Positions 1 through 8,876 are shown, counted from the first letter of the stretch. The stretch is DNA of 64,000 nucleotides from Bacillota bacterium (GCA_021791495.1 JAJYWN010000054.1:38646-102645); one strand, 5' to 3'. Notes: a model not told the origin generated them from the letters alone. Translations and numbers: made by a program.

Positions 1-113
1 AGACCCACGTCAGCAGCATCTTGCAGAAGCTAGGGGTCTCGGATCGCACCCAAGCTGCGCTCTTCGCTGTCCGGGAGAAGCTGGTGGACCCGTCGGACCA
101 GGGTGAGTCCTAG
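1..113 (+). CDS. C-terminal end of a LuxR/NarL-type response regulator (partial)
   Basis: Reading from base 3, the window opens in the middle of a coding frame that ends at the TAG at 111-113. The visible residues THVSSILQKLGVSDRTQAAL are the recognition helix and last helix of a LuxR/GerE (NarL-type) helix-turn-helix, which binds DNA in response regulators of this group. The gene's start and receiver domain lie outside the window. The next gene encodes a lone receiver domain, so this may be a small signalling cluster. Family assignment is good; target genes are unknown. Confidence 0.8.
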   Translation, partial: THVSSILQKLGVSDRTQAALFAVREKLVDPSDQGES

Positions 114-134
114 GGCAAAAGACTGAGATTTATA

Positions 135-160
135 CAGCCATGGGCGGATGCCCGTGGCTG
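135..160. terminator. Short hairpin after the LuxR-type gene, possible terminator
   Basis: An imperfect inverted repeat (CAGCCATGGGC ... GCCCGTGGCTG, one G-T pair) forms a hairpin 22 bases after the upstream stop codon. No T-run follows on the plus strand, so a role in termination is only possible, not shown. Confidence 0.3.
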
Positions 161-238
161 CTCATCACAGTACAATAGAATTGCCAAGAGACTACCCGAC
201 ACGGCACACTATACTGAAGGGTCGGCGACCCAACCGCA

Positions 239-613
239 ATGAACGTCGCTATCATCGAAGACCACATCAACGTCCGACAAGCTCTGAGGGAGGTCTTGGA
301 GGCGGCAGGCTTCCAAGTGACGGTGGCGGCTGCGGCCGAAGGCACGGCCTTGAACCCAGATAGCCTCAAGGGAGCCGATGCGCTGATCATCGATATGGAG
401 ATGCCGGGTCTGGATGGCGTGACCGCCGCGGAACTACTTCGAAAGGCAGGCTACGGCGGTTTTATCGTCCTCATGACCGGCTATCCGAACGACCGCCTGA
501 CCCGGCGCGCCGCCACTGCCGGCGTCGACCGGACGGTGGAGAAAACCACCTGCCCCAAGGAACTGGTTTCCATCGTCAAGGCGGGGTTGTCGCAGCGCGC
601 GGCCCGCGCCTAG
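239..613 (+). CDS. Stand-alone response regulator receiver domain (CheY-like)
   Basis: This 124-residue protein is a single receiver domain with no output domain. The acidic pocket is visible at E7-D8, the phospho-acceptor is D52 in IIDMEMPG, the conserved Thr is T80 (LMTG) and the conserved Lys is K102. Such CheY-like proteins take a phosphoryl group from a histidine kinase and act by protein-protein contact. The gene follows a LuxR-type regulator by 125 bases, so the two may belong to one phosphorelay. No cognate kinase is adjacent. The ATG at 239 has no strong SD sequence. Fold is near certain; partner unknown. Confidence 0.88.
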   Translation: MNVAIIEDHINVRQALREVLEAAGFQVTVAAAAEGTALNPDSLKGADALIIDMEMPGLDGVTAAELLRKAGYGGFIVLMTGYPNDRLTRRAATAGVDRTVEKTTCPKELVSIVKAGLSQRAARA

Positions 614-690
614 CCCTGACGTCAAGGGAAACGGCCACCGCGGGCCTTCTCTCTTCGCCTCCTGCCTCATTCGCCCCACCGAATGACCAG

Positions 691-2013
691 CTAGTCCTTC
701 CAGAAAGGTACTACGTTTCCCGAGGTAGGGTTGAAGGTCACCTGGGTGGCCTGGCTCTCGATGGTCAGGTCGCCGCGGCCGGCGATCTCAGGCAGCAGGG
801 CCGGGCTGACATAGAAGGTCTCCAGGTCCCGGGTGTTCTTGATCCAAGCCAGCCGGACCAGCGCCGGGTCCAACTCGGGGGAGCCGGTGAGAATGGACCA
901 CTCCACCCCTTGGCGGTCGTGTTCGCACACCACCGGCAGGCGGCCCTTCTCCGGGATCATGGCGGTGATGGCGTTGGTGTAGGTGGTGTAGAAGTCCACC
1001 TGCTGCGCCGCCCGGCGCGTGCAGAAGTCGGCCAGCCCGATACCGAGGGCGTTACCGTGGGTGACAGGAGTCAGGTCACGCAGGAAGATGCGGCGGATCT
1101 TGGGCGACGTCGGTTCAGGCTCGCCGATGAACATGCGGCGACCGATGACGTTGGGGTCGATGCCGTTCCCGCTGATCTCCTTCCCCGCCCAGTCTACCAC
1201 CAGGACGTCCAGGTCCTCAAAGGGCAGGCGCCCCAGGAGGCTGGTGGAAAGCGCCGTCAGGCGAGTGTCGGCGGCCTCGAAGTCTTCGGGCATGACCCCG
1301 TGGACGCTGTGGGTCTCCTCGCGGTAGTTTTCGACGATGGCCAGCCCGCCCACCACGTGCCCGCCGGCCAGGATCACACGGCCCATTTCGGGGAGCGTGC
1401 CCATGAAAGCGCGGGAAAGCGTCTGCTTGTGGGCGGTGAGGGCGCCGCGGTGCTTCCCAAGGCCGATAACCAGCATCTTCAAGAGGCCGCTGGCGATGGA
1501 GCCGCTGAATTCGGTGTGCGGCTTGGCACGGTTAACCACGAGAATCCCGTCGGCCTCGGTCCAGGCGGTGCGGTCGGCGTAGACGGGGACGCCGTGGCTG
1601 TCGCGGCCGACTTCCACTACCTCCATCGACGACCGGATGGGGGCGCCGACCACCTCCTCGGTGATGCCGATGCGGGCCAGAAGCTCCTTCTGCCCCTCGC
1701 CGGTGGCGCCGCCGTGACTGCCCATGGCCGGGACCAGGAAGGGGGTGAATCCTTCCGCTTTCAGCTCGCCGACGGCAAGGGCAAGAATGCGGGCGATGTT
1801 CGTGATCCCGCGGCTGCCGGCGGTGACGGCTACCTTGGCTCCCGGCGGGAGACGGGCGGGAAGGCGCAGCGACCCGATCTCGCGGCGGACGGCGGCGGCC
1901 AGGTCGTCCACGACTGGGGTGGGGATTACCTGGGTCACGCGGTGCAGTGTCAGGCCGGGGAGGTTCATCCAGCTCTCGATGTGGGTGTCAAACAAGCTAT
2001 TAGCATGGGTCAT
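691..2013 (-). CDS. LarA-like (lactate racemase superfamily, DUF2088-type) protein
   Basis: The 440-residue protein has the LarA-like N-terminal pattern. Residues about 58-115 (PPGAKVAVTAGSRGI, then VPAMGSHGGAT) resemble the Rossmann-like half of nickel-pincer-dependent lactate racemase and its relatives. A lysine/histidine-rich stretch RAKPHTEFSGSIASGLLKM and IGLGKHRGA follows, typical of the DUF2088/DUF362-like branch. Members isomerise or epimerise hydroxy acids; the substrate here cannot be read. The start has a good SD (AAGGAGA, 9 bases before ATG). It lies 90 bases downstream of an amino-acid oxidase gene on the same strand, so a shared role in 2-hydroxy- or amino-acid catabolism is likely. 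No larB, larC or larE cofactor genes are in the window. Confidence 0.7.
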   Translation of the reverse strand: MTHANSLFDTHIESWMNLPGLTLHRVTQVIPTPVVDDLAAAVRREIGSLRLPARLPPGAKVAVTAGSRGITNIARILALAVGELKAEGFTPFLVPAMGSHGGATGEGQKELLARIGITEEVVGAPIRSSMEVVEVGRDSHGVPVYADRTAWTEADGILVVNRAKPHTEFSGSIASGLLKMLVIGLGKHRGALTAHKQTLSRAFMGTLPEMGRVILAGGHVVGGLAIVENYREETHSVHGVMPEDFEAADTRLTALSTSLLGRLPFEDLDVLVVDWAGKEISGNGIDPNVIGRRMFIGEPEPTSPKIRRIFLRDLTPVTHGNALGIGLADFCTRRAAQQVDFYTTYTNAITAMIPEKGRLPVVCEHDRQGVEWSILTGSPELDPALVRLAWIKNTRDLETFYVSPALLPEIAGRGDLTIESQATQVTFNPTSGNVVPFWKD

Positions 2014-2103
2014 CGGACGGTCTCTCCTTATATGAGGTCGCCGCGCCTTCTATCCCCGGCCTGGTCTGAGCCGCGGCTCCCTTGGTGTTGGGGCGATTTC
2101 ACT

Positions 2104-3333
2104 CTAGAAGATGGCCCGCTCCGCGTGGACTTGCTGGGTGTCGAACCGGTCGGGCGACAGGTGGGCCAGGTCGATTTCGAAAGGAACAGGCCGCTCCAAG
2201 GCCATTGCGGCGATGATCTCGCCGATGGCGGGGCTGTGCATAAACCCGTGACCCGAGAACCCACCGGCGACGAGAATACCGGAAAGGCCGCCGGGACGGC
2301 CGACAATGGCGTGAAAGTCGGGCGTCAGGGCGCGGATGCCCACGTAGGCGCGGACCAGACCGGCTTCGGCCAGGCGCGGCACACGCTTGAGAGCCGCGGC
2401 GGCGACCGTATCCAGGCCCGGCCAATCGACAGCCTGACTGGTACCGGGAGCTGTGTCGCGGTCCGTACCACCCATGAGCAAGGCGCCGCCCTTTTCGCGG
2501 TGCGCGTACCAGCCCGTATCCAGGTCAACCAGCAGCGGCGGGTCGCCGGTGGCCAACTCGGGCGGTGTCCAGAACACAAACACCTGCCGGCGATAGGGCC
2601 GGATAGGAAGATCAACGCCGGCAGTGGCGGCCAAAGTGGCCATGGTCGGCCCGGCCGTGAGGATGACCGTTCCGGCGGAGATAGGACCGGCCGACGTCTG
2701 CACACCGGAGACCTTATCGGAGTCATCGTTTTCCGGGCGTGTCAGCGAGGTGACGTGGCAACCGGTGATGAGCTTTGCGCCCAACCGGACCGCCTGGCGG
2801 AGGTAACCATCCAAGACTAGACTGGGGTCGGCCGAGCCGTCGAGGGGGCAGAAACTCCCGCCCGCCAGATCTTCCGTTCGAATACCGGGGAACAAGGCCT
2901 CGTAAGGGTTGGCGCCGGCTCGGGTACGGGCCGCCTCCCCTACCACCGCTTCACCGCCGGACGGACCCTCCAGGATGCGTGTAGGGACGCCCAACGATCG
3001 TTGCAGTTCGGCCGCCGCCTTCAGACCCGCCAGAGTTTCCTTCCTGGCGGTGACGAAGAAGTACCCGTGCTGGCGAAAGCCGATGTCCCCGCCCATTTCT
3101 TCAGGCCAGCGCTGGAACTCCTGGAGGCTACGCTGAGTCAGACGGATGTTCAGCTCCGTGGAAAACTGGTGGCGAATCCCACCGGTACTGTAGCGGGTTG
3201 CTCCTGTACCGGGTAGAGGCTCCTTTTCGACAATGGTAATCCTAAGACCGGGCGCTGCTTTCGCCAGATGGTAAGCGCAGCTCGCCCCGGCGATGCCTGC
3301 TCCAACGATGAGAACATCAGCGGTCTGAACCAG
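2104..3333 (-). CDS. FAD-dependent amino-acid oxidase/dehydrogenase (DAO family), CTG start
   Basis: From 3333 downward the frame encodes a full DAO-type flavoprotein of about 409 residues. It has an N-terminal dinucleotide motif (DVLIVGAGIAGASCAYHLAK), then TRYSTGGIRHQFSTELN near residues 50-66, and a C-terminal GISGHGFMHSPAIGE-like FAD-binding end, as in sarcosine oxidase beta/glycine oxidase-like enzymes. These enzymes oxidise amino or N-methyl amino acids to keto or imino products. The first ATG (3096) would remove the FAD-binding fold. Upstream of it the frame stays open to a stop, and the only plausible start is CTG at 3333, ten bases after AAAGGGG. It probably leads an operon with the LarA-like gene. 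Substrate is unknown. Confidence 0.85.
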   Translation of the reverse strand: MVQTADVLIVGAGIAGASCAYHLAKAAPGLRITIVEKEPLPGTGATRYSTGGIRHQFSTELNIRLTQRSLQEFQRWPEEMGGDIGFRQHGYFFVTARKETLAGLKAAAELQRSLGVPTRILEGPSGGEAVVGEAARTRAGANPYEALFPGIRTEDLAGGSFCPLDGSADPSLVLDGYLRQAVRLGAKLITGCHVTSLTRPENDDSDKVSGVQTSAGPISAGTVILTAGPTMATLAATAGVDLPIRPYRRQVFVFWTPPELATGDPPLLVDLDTGWYAHREKGGALLMGGTDRDTAPGTSQAVDWPGLDTVAAAALKRVPRLAEAGLVRAYVGIRALTPDFHAIVGRPGGLSGILVAGGFSGHGFMHSPAIGEIIAAMALERPVPFEIDLAHLSPDRFDTQQVHAERAIF

Positions 3334-3429
3334 CCTGACCAGGCCCCTTTCGCGTCGCGGCTAGACCTATTATCAGAGTTCGGAGCCTTCTGGAGGGTAC
3401 CTGCCCAGCCGCGGAGAAACCGCAACGTT

Positions 3430-4449
3430 ATGCCGACTTCGAAACCATCGCGCCTTCTAAATGCCCCGAACTCCTCAACTACTCCGTCAAGGCTCACGCA
3501 CGGATACCTTGTCGCCATGGCCGGCACGGTCATCCTCTCCACGACGGCCGTCTTCATCCGCTACCTGACTCAAACTTATAGGATTCCCGCGCTGGTGTTG
3601 GCTTGCTGGCGGCTAGGGTTCACCGCCCTAACGGTCCTGGTCGTCTTGGGCCTGGCACGCCCGGGCCTGTTACGCGTGAGACCCAGGGACGTTCACTACC
3701 TACTCCTCTACGGTCTCCTCTTGGCCGTCTTCAACGGCCTCTGGACGCTTTCGGTGGCCCTGAACGGGGCGGCCGTGGCCACGGTGTTGGTCTATTGCTC
3801 GGCCGGGTTCACCGCCCTACTGGGATGGTGGTTTCTTCGGGAGCGCCTGGGCTGGGCGAAGCTACTGGCGGTGGCCCTGTGCCTGGGCGGGGTGATCTTG
3901 GTTTCCGGAGTGGTGGGGGCGGCCGACTGGCGCTCCGGACTTCCCGGCATCTCCCTCGGGACGCTCTCGGGGCTGGGGTACGCCGGCTACAGCCTCATGG
4001 GAAGGTCGGCCTCGCAACGTGGCCTAAACCCTTGGACCACCCTGTTCTACACCTTCGGTTTCGCCGCCCTGTTCATGCTCATGTTCAACCTGACGCCCGC
4101 CCTGTCCGCCTTCGGCGGGGCGGCGCGCTCGGCCGACCTCCTCTGGCTGGGCAAGGCTTGGGTCGGCTGGGGGATGCTCTTCCTCCTGGCCGCCGGGCCC
4201 ACCGTGGCCGGGTTCGGGCTGTATAACGTCTCCCTTGTCTACCTTCCTTCCAGCGTGGCGAACCTGGTGGCCACCATGGAACCCGCCTACACGGCCGTCA
4301 TTGCCTACTTCCTACTGGGTGAGCGAATGGGGGCGATTCAGGTCCTTGGAGGGGTGGTTATCCTCGCCGGAGTGGTGTTCTTGCGACTCTACGAGGGCCG
4401 CTCAGCCGGTAACGGCCGGACTCCCGGCGGATTGCGGGAGCCAGTCTGA
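3430..4449 (+). CDS. DMT-superfamily exporter with two EamA domains
   Basis: The protein of about 340 residues has ten hydrophobic segments in two EamA repeats, each ending in the typical pattern of a conserved Pro/Glu-containing helix (MEPAYTAVIAYFLLGERMG near the C-terminus). DMT exporters of this type release amino acids or other small metabolites. The frame is open from 3268, but that part overlaps the divergent oxidase gene and is polar; ATG 3430 or ATG 3517 is the likely start. It is divergent from the oxidase, which suggests the exporter may handle the same compounds. Substrate is not readable. Confidence 0.82.
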   Translation: MPTSKPSRLLNAPNSSTTPSRLTHGYLVAMAGTVILSTTAVFIRYLTQTYRIPALVLACWRLGFTALTVLVVLGLARPGLLRVRPRDVHYLLLYGLLLAVFNGLWTLSVALNGAAVATVLVYCSAGFTALLGWWFLRERLGWAKLLAVALCLGGVILVSGVVGAADWRSGLPGISLGTLSGLGYAGYSLMGRSASQRGLNPWTTLFYTFGFAALFMLMFNLTPALSAFGGAARSADLLWLGKAWVGWGMLFLLAAGPTVAGFGLYNVSLVYLPSSVANLVATMEPAYTAVIAYFLLGERMGAIQVLGGVVILAGVVFLRLYEGRSAGNGRTPGGLREPV

Positions 4450-4569
4450 GCCCCTGGGCGCCATCGACCACTTTTTTCGAGAGTGGAACTGGGTATGGTC
4501 GTCGTGAGTCCACTTTCTTCGGCCGGTCGGGAGGGGCATTGGCGTCGTGGACTGGGCAGGTCGAGATGT

Positions 4570-5061
4570 CTACATAACCAGGGAGCCCTGCGCTGGTGCC
4601 AAGCTCTTCCTCAGACAGAGCACGGGGTATTCCCTATCCCTCCAAGTGTCCGTGGATTCCTTGAAGGCGGTGAACCCACATTTCTCATAAAGGCCGAGCG
4701 CGGGACGGTTGTCGGGCTCTACCATCAGAGCCAATTGGGCGAAGCCGCGACCCGAGGCCAGGGCTTCGACCTTCTTCACCAGTGACCGCCCCACCCCCCG
4801 TCGCCTGTGGTCGGGCCGTACCTCCAGCGCTTGGAGGTAGGCGATGGTACGACCGTCACCAAGCTCCGGATCGTCGTGGGAGAGCACGAACTGGACCGTC
4901 CCGATGATCTCGGGGCCATCGACGGCCAAGAGGATGATGCGTCTCCTCGCCAAATGCTCTTCAAACTCGAAGCCGATTACCCCGTCCGTGTAGTTGTCGC
5001 CGCCCCGCCAGTTCCGAAAGGCGAGCCAGTCGGCAGGAGTCATCGTCCGGATTTCAGTCAT
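4570..5061 (-). CDS. GNAT-family N-acetyltransferase
   Basis: The 163-residue product fits a single GNAT domain. The acetyl-CoA-binding motif A is visible as EVRPDHRRRGVGRSLVKKVE (Q/RxxGxG/A type), followed by a C-terminal NRPALGLYEKCGF motif. ATG 5061 is preferred to the TTG at 5106, which would run into the upstream amidohydrolase stop codon. The gap to that gene is 41 bases, so the two are probably co-transcribed. Substrate is unknown; amino groups of small molecules are typical. Confidence 0.85.
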   Translation of the reverse strand: MTEIRTMTPADWLAFRNWRGGDNYTDGVIGFEFEEHLARRRIILLAVDGPEIIGTVQFVLSHDDPELGDGRTIAYLQALEVRPDHRRRGVGRSLVKKVEALASGRGFAQLALMVEPDNRPALGLYEKCGFTAFKESTDTWRDREYPVLCLRKSLAPAQGSLVM

Positions 5062-5102
5062 AGCGCATAGCGGCGCCCCCAGGAGCCGCGGTGAAACCGT
5101 CT

Positions 5103-6341
5103 TCAATCCTGGCGGTACACCTTCCCCGACTTCATCACGAAGCGTACACCCGTCTTCAGCAAGGTGATGTCATCCAGCGGGTTACCGGCGATGGCGATGA
5201 TGTCGGCCACTTTGCCCTTGGCCACCGTTCCGTAGTCTTTCTCCCAACCGATGCACTCGGCGCCGCCCAAGGTCACGGCGCGGATGGCGTCGCGCGTGCT
5301 CATCCCCATCTTCACCATGGTGATGGGCTCGTCGGCGTTATCGCCGTGGGCGCGCAGCGGCGGTCCGAAGTAATCGGTGCCAGCGGCCATCTTGACGCCG
5401 GCCTCGTAAGCTTTCGGGAAACTGACCTCCATGGCGGCGATGCACTCGGGCTGCTTCTTCCGGCGCCAGGGCGGGAGGTCCGCCGGCCGCTCCATCCCCT
5501 TCCGGAAAACCTCGATCAGGGCGATGGTGGGGACGAAGTAGGTGCCGTGCTCCAGCATGAGGTCGATGGTTTCATTATCAAGGAAATACCCATGCTCCAC
5601 GGTGTCGACACCGGCGCGGATGGCGTTCTTGATGCCCGGCGCACCCTGGGCGTGGGTAGCGACACGCCGCCCGGCCCGGTGGGCCTCCTCGGTAATGGCC
5701 TGGATTTCGGGGATGGTGTAGTGCTCGTCCAGCGGGTGGTCCTTCTCCGACCCCACACCGCCGCTGGTGCAGATCTTGATGAAGTCGGCGCCCGAACGCA
5801 ACACTTCTCGGGCGGCGCGACGACACTCGTCGGGACCGTCGGCGATGCGACCGCCGGCATTCGGGTCGGCCTTGACCTGTTCGACCGGCAGGAAGTGCAC
5901 GTCGGCGTGCCCGCCGGTCTGGGTGATGACTTTGCCCGAGGCCCAGATGTGCGGGCCGACCAGGATGCCCTCCTTTTCGGCGCGCGCCAGCGAAAGGCCG
6001 ATGGTGCTGCCGCAGTCGCGCGTCGAGGTAAACCCGGCCATGAGCATCTTCCGGCAGTCTTCCGCCGCCCGCAGCACCAGGAGGTCGTGGGGCGGGACTA
6101 TCGACTCGGCCGGCCCCATGCCGCGCACGCCGAAGAGGTGTACGTGGGCGTCGCACATGCCGGGCATCAAGGTCTTGTCACCGAGGTCGACCACGGTCCC
6201 ATCCACCTCGCCGGCCAGGGGGCCCCTGGTCACGTCGGTGATGCGGTCGTCTTCCACCACTATTACGGGATTGCGGACCGGGTCCGCCCCGCTGCCATCC
6301 AGGAGTAGCGCTGCTTTGATGAAGGTCTTGCCTGGTGCCAT
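5103..6341 (-). CDS. Metal-dependent amidohydrolase, imidazolonepropionase/Xaa-Pro-dipeptidase-like
   Basis: This 412-residue enzyme belongs to the amidohydrolase superfamily branch that includes imidazolonepropionase-like and Sgx9260-type peptidases (dipeptide carboxylases/prolidases). The metal site is intact: HxH in CDAHVHLFG, a likely carbamylated Lys in DFIKICTSGG, then THAQG, VEHGYFL and the final Asp in AAGTDYFGP. ATG 6341 is chosen because AAAGGA sits eight bases upstream, while the ATG at 6350 overlaps that SD. It sits between a TIM-barrel lipoprotein gene (41-base gap upstream) and a GNAT gene. It likely hydrolyses an N-acyl amino acid, dipeptide or cyclic amide. Confidence 0.87.
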   Translation of the reverse strand: MAPGKTFIKAALLLDGSGADPVRNPVIVVEDDRITDVTRGPLAGEVDGTVVDLGDKTLMPGMCDAHVHLFGVRGMGPAESIVPPHDLLVLRAAEDCRKMLMAGFTSTRDCGSTIGLSLARAEKEGILVGPHIWASGKVITQTGGHADVHFLPVEQVKADPNAGGRIADGPDECRRAAREVLRSGADFIKICTSGGVGSEKDHPLDEHYTIPEIQAITEEAHRAGRRVATHAQGAPGIKNAIRAGVDTVEHGYFLDNETIDLMLEHGTYFVPTIALIEVFRKGMERPADLPPWRRKKQPECIAAMEVSFPKAYEAGVKMAAGTDYFGPPLRAHGDNADEPITMVKMGMSTRDAIRAVTLGGAECIGWEKDYGTVAKGKVADIIAIAGNPLDDITLLKTGVRFVMKSGKVYRQD

Positions 6342-6382
6342 GTGGGTCATCCTTTCTGGATACAGTCGCTAACCATTTCCTT

Positions 6383-7477
6383 CTATTTAGTCTCGATCCA
6401 TGCCCTCCAGCCGGCCTTGGCGCCGCCGTCAGTACTGCGACGGAGCCCCATGCTGGCGAATGGCACTGCCACAGCTTGGTCGAACATGAAAGACCAGATC
6501 TCCAGTTCGGGGTTCACCGGCGCGGCCAGTTGGAAGAAGCGGGTTATGAATTCCGCTTGCTCCGCTTCGCTACTCTCCCACCCTGCCGGTGATGTCGCCG
6601 TATGCCAGCCGATCTCCGTGAAGGCGATGGGTTTCGCGGTGACGTGCTTCTGGATCTCGGAGTAGTAGTCGGCCGGGATATCCGCCGGACTCTTGTAGAT
6701 AAGCCCCGGGTAGGTGGTGAAGGCGACCAGATCGGCCTTGGGGAAGCGGTCGAGCAAGGCCCACTGCGCCTTGGCCGGGTCATTGGCGCCGCCGAACAGG
6801 CCACCGCCGAGCCCCTTCATCTTCTCAAGGTTGAAGATGGTGAAGACTCGGGTGTCCGGAGAAGCAGCCTTGACCGCATCGTACATCTGGTCGTAGAACT
6901 TGACGAAGGAGTCGAAATCGGACGGGCTTCTCTCGTAGAGGACGTTCACCTCGATACCAAGCCCGAGATACCTGGGCTTATTCTTTTGGACGAAGGCCAC
7001 CGCGCCGTCCCGATAGCTTCTCTGCGTGGAGGTGTCGAGAGGGCGCAGAAGCTTGCCAACGGACTGGCTGAAGAACTGGAGTTCCAACACGGGAGTCAGC
7101 TTGGCACCGGCCGCCAGGGAAACGGTCACGGCCGGCCCTCCCTTTTCCCCGGCGATTTCGTTCCAGTCACCGGCCCAGCTGAGGGCTCCGCCCATCTGGG
7201 CGGCGAGGCCCGGGAATTCCTTGAAGTCATCGGCGCCGAAACTCCGCGGAGAGAGAGTCATGCCCCGCACGGTCTTGGTGCCGCCGGTTGTCGCCGGGGG
7301 ATTGGAACCCACCGGTGGGCCGGCTGCCCCGCCCGCGCTCCCTGCCGACGGGCCCGTGTTGGCCTGCTTCGGTTTGGCCGCCTGGCAGCCGGAAGCCACC
7401 GTAACCATCAAAACCAGGCAGACCAGAAGGCCCACAGCCATCACCGCGGACCGGACACGTCGGAGGACAAGGATCAT
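6383..7477 (-). CDS. Lipoprotein with glycoside-hydrolase-like TIM barrel
   Basis: The 364-residue protein starts with a lipoprotein signal: basic residues, a hydrophobic stretch and a lipobox VASGC at about residues 26-30, followed by a Gly/Ala/Pro-rich linker. The rest looks like a clan-A glycosidase barrel. Two glutamates sit at strand ends as expected for acid/base and nucleophile (LGLGIEVNVL and PIAFTEIGWH), resembling GH53-type endo-galactanases, though similarity is weak by eye. The start at 7477 is favoured because the longer frame adds a polar 60-residue tail before the signal. It would sit on the outer face of the membrane. Sugar substrate is unknown. Confidence 0.7.
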   Translation of the reverse strand: MILVLRRVRSAVMAVGLLVCLVLMVTVASGCQAAKPKQANTGPSAGSAGGAAGPPVGSNPPATTGGTKTVRGMTLSPRSFGADDFKEFPGLAAQMGGALSWAGDWNEIAGEKGGPAVTVSLAAGAKLTPVLELQFFSQSVGKLLRPLDTSTQRSYRDGAVAFVQKNKPRYLGLGIEVNVLYERSPSDFDSFVKFYDQMYDAVKAASPDTRVFTIFNLEKMKGLGGGLFGGANDPAKAQWALLDRFPKADLVAFTTYPGLIYKSPADIPADYYSEIQKHVTAKPIAFTEIGWHTATSPAGWESSEAEQAEFITRFFQLAAPVNPELEIWSFMFDQAVAVPFASMGLRRSTDGGAKAGWRAWIETK

Positions 7478-7679
7478 CAGGTCGTCATCCCCTTGTGGAA
7501 GGCCATGTCCACGTGTTCTTGAGTACCAGCCGTTTCCCTCCTTCTCCCTTGTCCGGCGCCCGCGGCGGCCGGTGCCGGGAGGAAGTCCCCGGCATCGGGC
7601 CGAAACCGGGACGGGAGAGCATCGTTGATCGTCGACTTTCTGCCCGAAGGTGGCCAATCAAAGAAGCGGAGGGTCTGCC

Positions 7680-8876
7680 ATGACAGAGTTGAGAATCAGC
7701 GTCACGGAACTGAAGGAAAGGCGCGAGCGCGCTCTGCGGGAGGTCAAGGAACAGGGCGCGGGGGGGTTCGTTCTCTTCAATGCCACGTCCGTTTTCTACC
7801 TTACGGGATTCGCCTTCTTCTCCACGGAGCGGCCGGCGGCCTTGATCATCGCCGGTGACGGGTCCACGACGCTGTTCGTTCCGCGCTTGGAGCAGGAGCA
7901 TGCCGCTGAGGAAGCGGCCTGCGACGCCATACACGCCTATCCGGAATACCCCGGTGAGAAGCATCCCATGCTTCACCTGGCCGACCTGCTCCGCGAGATA
8001 GGGCTGGGTGGAGGCGTGGCCATCGCCGCCGACGCTCCCGGATACGGGTCGCCGCAGGGTTACGATGGCCCGAAGCTGGAGGAAGTGTTGCCCGGCACCA
8101 AGGTCATCCTCGCCCCCAAACTCATCGAGCGACACCGGGTCATCAAGTCCCCCGGCGAGGTCGCCCTCATCCGCGAGAGCGCGCGCTGGGGCAATCTGGC
8201 CCACGCTCTATTGCAGGAGTACTCCCTGCCGGGACGTACGGAGACCGAGATTTCCGCTCGCGCCTCCTTGGAAGCCACGGCGGCCATGATCAAGACGCTG
8301 GGCCCCTCTTTCGAGCCGCGCAGCACGCGCGGCGCGGGGGCCCATGCCGGCTTCCGCGGCCAAATCGGCCCGAACGCGGCCCTGCCCCACGCCATCACCA
8401 AGAACCTGCGGCTAAAGACCGGCGACGTCCTGGTCACGGGTGCCGGGGCGGCGGTCTGGGGCTACGGCAGCGAACTGGAGCGGACCATGTTCGTGGGTGA
8501 GCCCGACTCCAAGCAGGCCCGTTTCTTTAACCTCATGCTGGAGATGCAGGAAACCGCTTTCGCCGCCATCAAACCCGGCCTCCCCTGCGCGAAGGTGGAC
8601 GAGGCCGTCCGGGCCGTTTTCGAGCGCCACGGCCTGTGGGCTTACTGGCGCCACCACCAGGGACACGCCCTGGGCCTGCTGGGACATGAGGGGCCCTTCT
8701 TTGACATCGGGGACCAGACCATCATCCAGCCCGGCATGGTCTTCAGTGTAGAACCCGGCATCTATGTTCCGGGGCTGGGCGGGTTCCGGCATTCCGATAC
8801 CCTTGTGGTCACGAACGACGGCATCGAACTCCTGACCTACTACCCGCGGGACCTGGCCAGCCTGATTTGCGGTTAG
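7680..8876 (+). CDS. M24-family (creatinase/prolidase fold) protein with altered metal ligands
   Basis: The 398-residue protein has a creatinase N-terminal domain (1-155) and a pita-bread M24 domain. Substrate-binding histidines are present (ALPHAI, HHQGHALGL) and so is the Glu of FSVEPGIYVPG. However, the two Asp ligands of true peptidases are missing: the stretch LVTGAGAAVWGYGSELERT has Thr and Glu where D...D is usual, and the last Glu is replaced in GGFRHSDTLVV. Creatinase itself needs no metal, so this may be a metal-free hydrolase or lyase rather than an aminopeptidase. ATG 7680 has GGAGGG six bases upstream. It is divergent from the lipoprotein operon. Confidence 0.82.
   Translation: MTELRISVTELKERRERALREVKEQGAGGFVLFNATSVFYLTGFAFFSTERPAALIIAGDGSTTLFVPRLEQEHAAEEAACDAIHAYPEYPGEKHPMLHLADLLREIGLGGGVAIAADAPGYGSPQGYDGPKLEEVLPGTKVILAPKLIERHRVIKSPGEVALIRESARWGNLAHALLQEYSLPGRTETEISARASLEATAAMIKTLGPSFEPRSTRGAGAHAGFRGQIGPNAALPHAITKNLRLKTGDVLVTGAGAAVWGYGSELERTMFVGEPDSKQARFFNLMLEMQETAFAAIKPGLPCAKVDEAVRAVFERHGLWAYWRHHQGHALGLLGHEGPFFDIGDQTIIQPGMVFSVEPGIYVPGLGGFRHSDTLVVTNDGIELLTYYPRDLASLICG

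Noticed and set aside
181-215. Promoter TTGCCA ... TATACT upstream of the lone receiver gene
   Set aside because: The spacer is 23 bases, too long for a standard promoter; TATACT may still be a -10 box with another -35, but I see none.
910-2820. 636-codon plus-strand open frame
   Set aside because: It lies opposite the LarA-like and oxidase genes, which have clear family motifs; it has no SD and a repetitive His/Asp/Gly-rich translation typical of antisense frames in G+C-rich genes.
5091-6308. 405-codon plus-strand open frame
   Set aside because: Antisense of the amidohydrolase; composition typical of a shadow frame.
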